Positions 5,253 to 5,659 of a stretch of DNA of 5,659 nt are shown here, one piece after another. The notes below the pieces were generated by a model. The model saw only the letters and a program-made list of their open reading frames with translations. It had not been told where the DNA came from and searched no databases. A program made the translations under genes and the position numbers. Origin of the DNA: Flavobacteriia bacterium (GTDB lineage Bacteria; Bacteroidota; Bacteroidia; Flavobacteriales; Flavobacteriaceae); assembly GCA_003973375.1 (NCBI GenBank), contig QNYL01000130.1, forward strand, positions 1-5,659, given 5' to 3'. Every line of letters starts with the position of its first letter. Position 1 is the first letter of the stretch.

Positions 5253-5659
5253 ATGATGGGAAAGATAAAAATTAAAAAAGCACTTTTTAAAGCCTGTACT
5301 GATGAGGTTGCACTTAAAACTGAAACCATCAGTAAGATTATGCAATCCAATAAAAAGGCTCTGGAAAGTGAGACCAAGAGCTCGGCAGGCGATAAGCATG
5401 AAATCGGAAGGGCCGTTTTGCAGTTGGAAATGGAAAAAGCCTCTCAACAGATTACTGCTGTTAAAAAAATGTTGGAAACACTTAAAAGAATATCTGTAAA
5501 CAACATACAAAATACCGTTGCATCAGGCAGTGTAGTGAGAACCTCCGGATTTGATTTCTATATTTCTGTAAGTCTGGGAGAGATCGTAGTAGATCGCTCA
5601 AAATATTATGCGATATCTGCCCGGTCTCCGATAGGGAATTTACTGATGGGAAAAAAGGC
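5253..5659 (+). CDS. GreA/GreB-like small protein, often annotated 3-oxoacyl-ACP synthase; 3' end outside window
   Basis: The frame opens with ATG ATG at 5253 and runs off the right edge after 135 codons. Residues about 5-80 look like an antiparallel coiled coil rich in Lys, Glu and Gln, with the turn at KSSAGDKHE. Residues about 90-135 resemble the C-terminal FKBP-like domain of Gre transcript-cleavage factors, with GSVV followed by YYAISARSPIGNLLMGKK, compare the SPIARGLIGK end of E. coli GreA. The tip sequence GDKHE (46-50) lines up with GDLKE of GreA, so D47 and E50 match the catalytic acids D41 and E44. The likely role is binding in the RNA polymerase secondary channel. I remember homologues of about 150 residues in flavobacteria carrying the name 3-oxoacyl-ACP synthase, which the sequence does not support: there is no thiolase fold or active-site Cys motif. 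About 15-25 residues are probably missing at the C-terminus. Codon 2 (5256) is an equally possible start. Confidence 0.78.
   Translation, partial: MMGKIKIKKALFKACTDEVALKTETISKIMQSNKKALESETKSSAGDKHEIGRAVLQLEMEKASQQITAVKKMLETLKRISVNNIQNTVASGSVVRTSGFDFYISVSLGEIVVDRSKYYAISARSPIGNLLMGKK

Noticed and set aside
5196..5510. Open frames on both strands (- 5196-5510 and + 5302-5499) across the GreA-like gene
   Set aside because: They are out-of-frame readings of the coiled-coil coding region, with Lys/Arg- or Phe-rich translations and no family resemblance. The frame starting at 5253 carries the conserved motifs.

Overview
The window looks like a piece of a Bacteroidota genome, most likely Flavobacteriaceae, with a short foreign-looking segment at its left edge. 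Support comes from the AT-rich coding sequence (Lys-, Asn- and Ile-rich proteins), A/T-rich leaders without Shine-Dalgarno sequences, matches to the Bacteroidota -7 promoter element TAnnTTTG in front of three genes, a Bacteroidota-type exported M49 peptidase, and a small GreA-like protein of a kind I know mainly from flavobacteria. The family assignments are recognised from the protein sequences; no search was run.

Layout. Positions 1 to about 280 hold the 3' part of a histone-deacetylase-superfamily gene on the + strand, at about 55% G+C by hand count. Near 276-285 it runs directly into the 3' part of a dipeptidyl peptidase III lipoprotein gene on the - strand (up to 2204), in much more AT-rich DNA. 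Both genes lose their own 3' ends at this one point, and each then reads antisense through the other. This is best explained as a chimeric junction, either an assembly or amplification artefact or a true rearrangement. A divergent intergenic region (2205-2372) leads to a + strand gene for a membrane-anchored SRPBCC plus GyrI-like protein (2373-3455). That gene converges on tag (3-methyladenine DNA glycosylase I, - strand, 3507-4070) across a shared bidirectional terminator (3471-3508). Upstream of tag is a 183-base non-coding stretch with a promoter element and a hairpin. Next is a YhcC/YtqA-type radical SAM gene (4254-5186, - strand). Across a 66-base divergent gap, a GreA/GreB-like small protein gene (from 5253, + strand) runs off the right edge.

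The genes do not form an obvious pathway. They are mostly single-gene units in divergent or convergent pairs: peptide breakdown in the envelope (DPP III), an envelope ligand-binding protein of unknown role (SRPBCC-GyrI), base-excision repair (Tag), probable tRNA wobble modification (radical SAM) and a probable RNA polymerase secondary-channel factor (GreA-like). I see no mobile element, CRISPR array, tRNA or rRNA, and no evidence for a new multi-gene system. The observations most worth a second look are the junction near 280 and the GreA-like protein, which keeps the two acidic tip residues of Gre factors.
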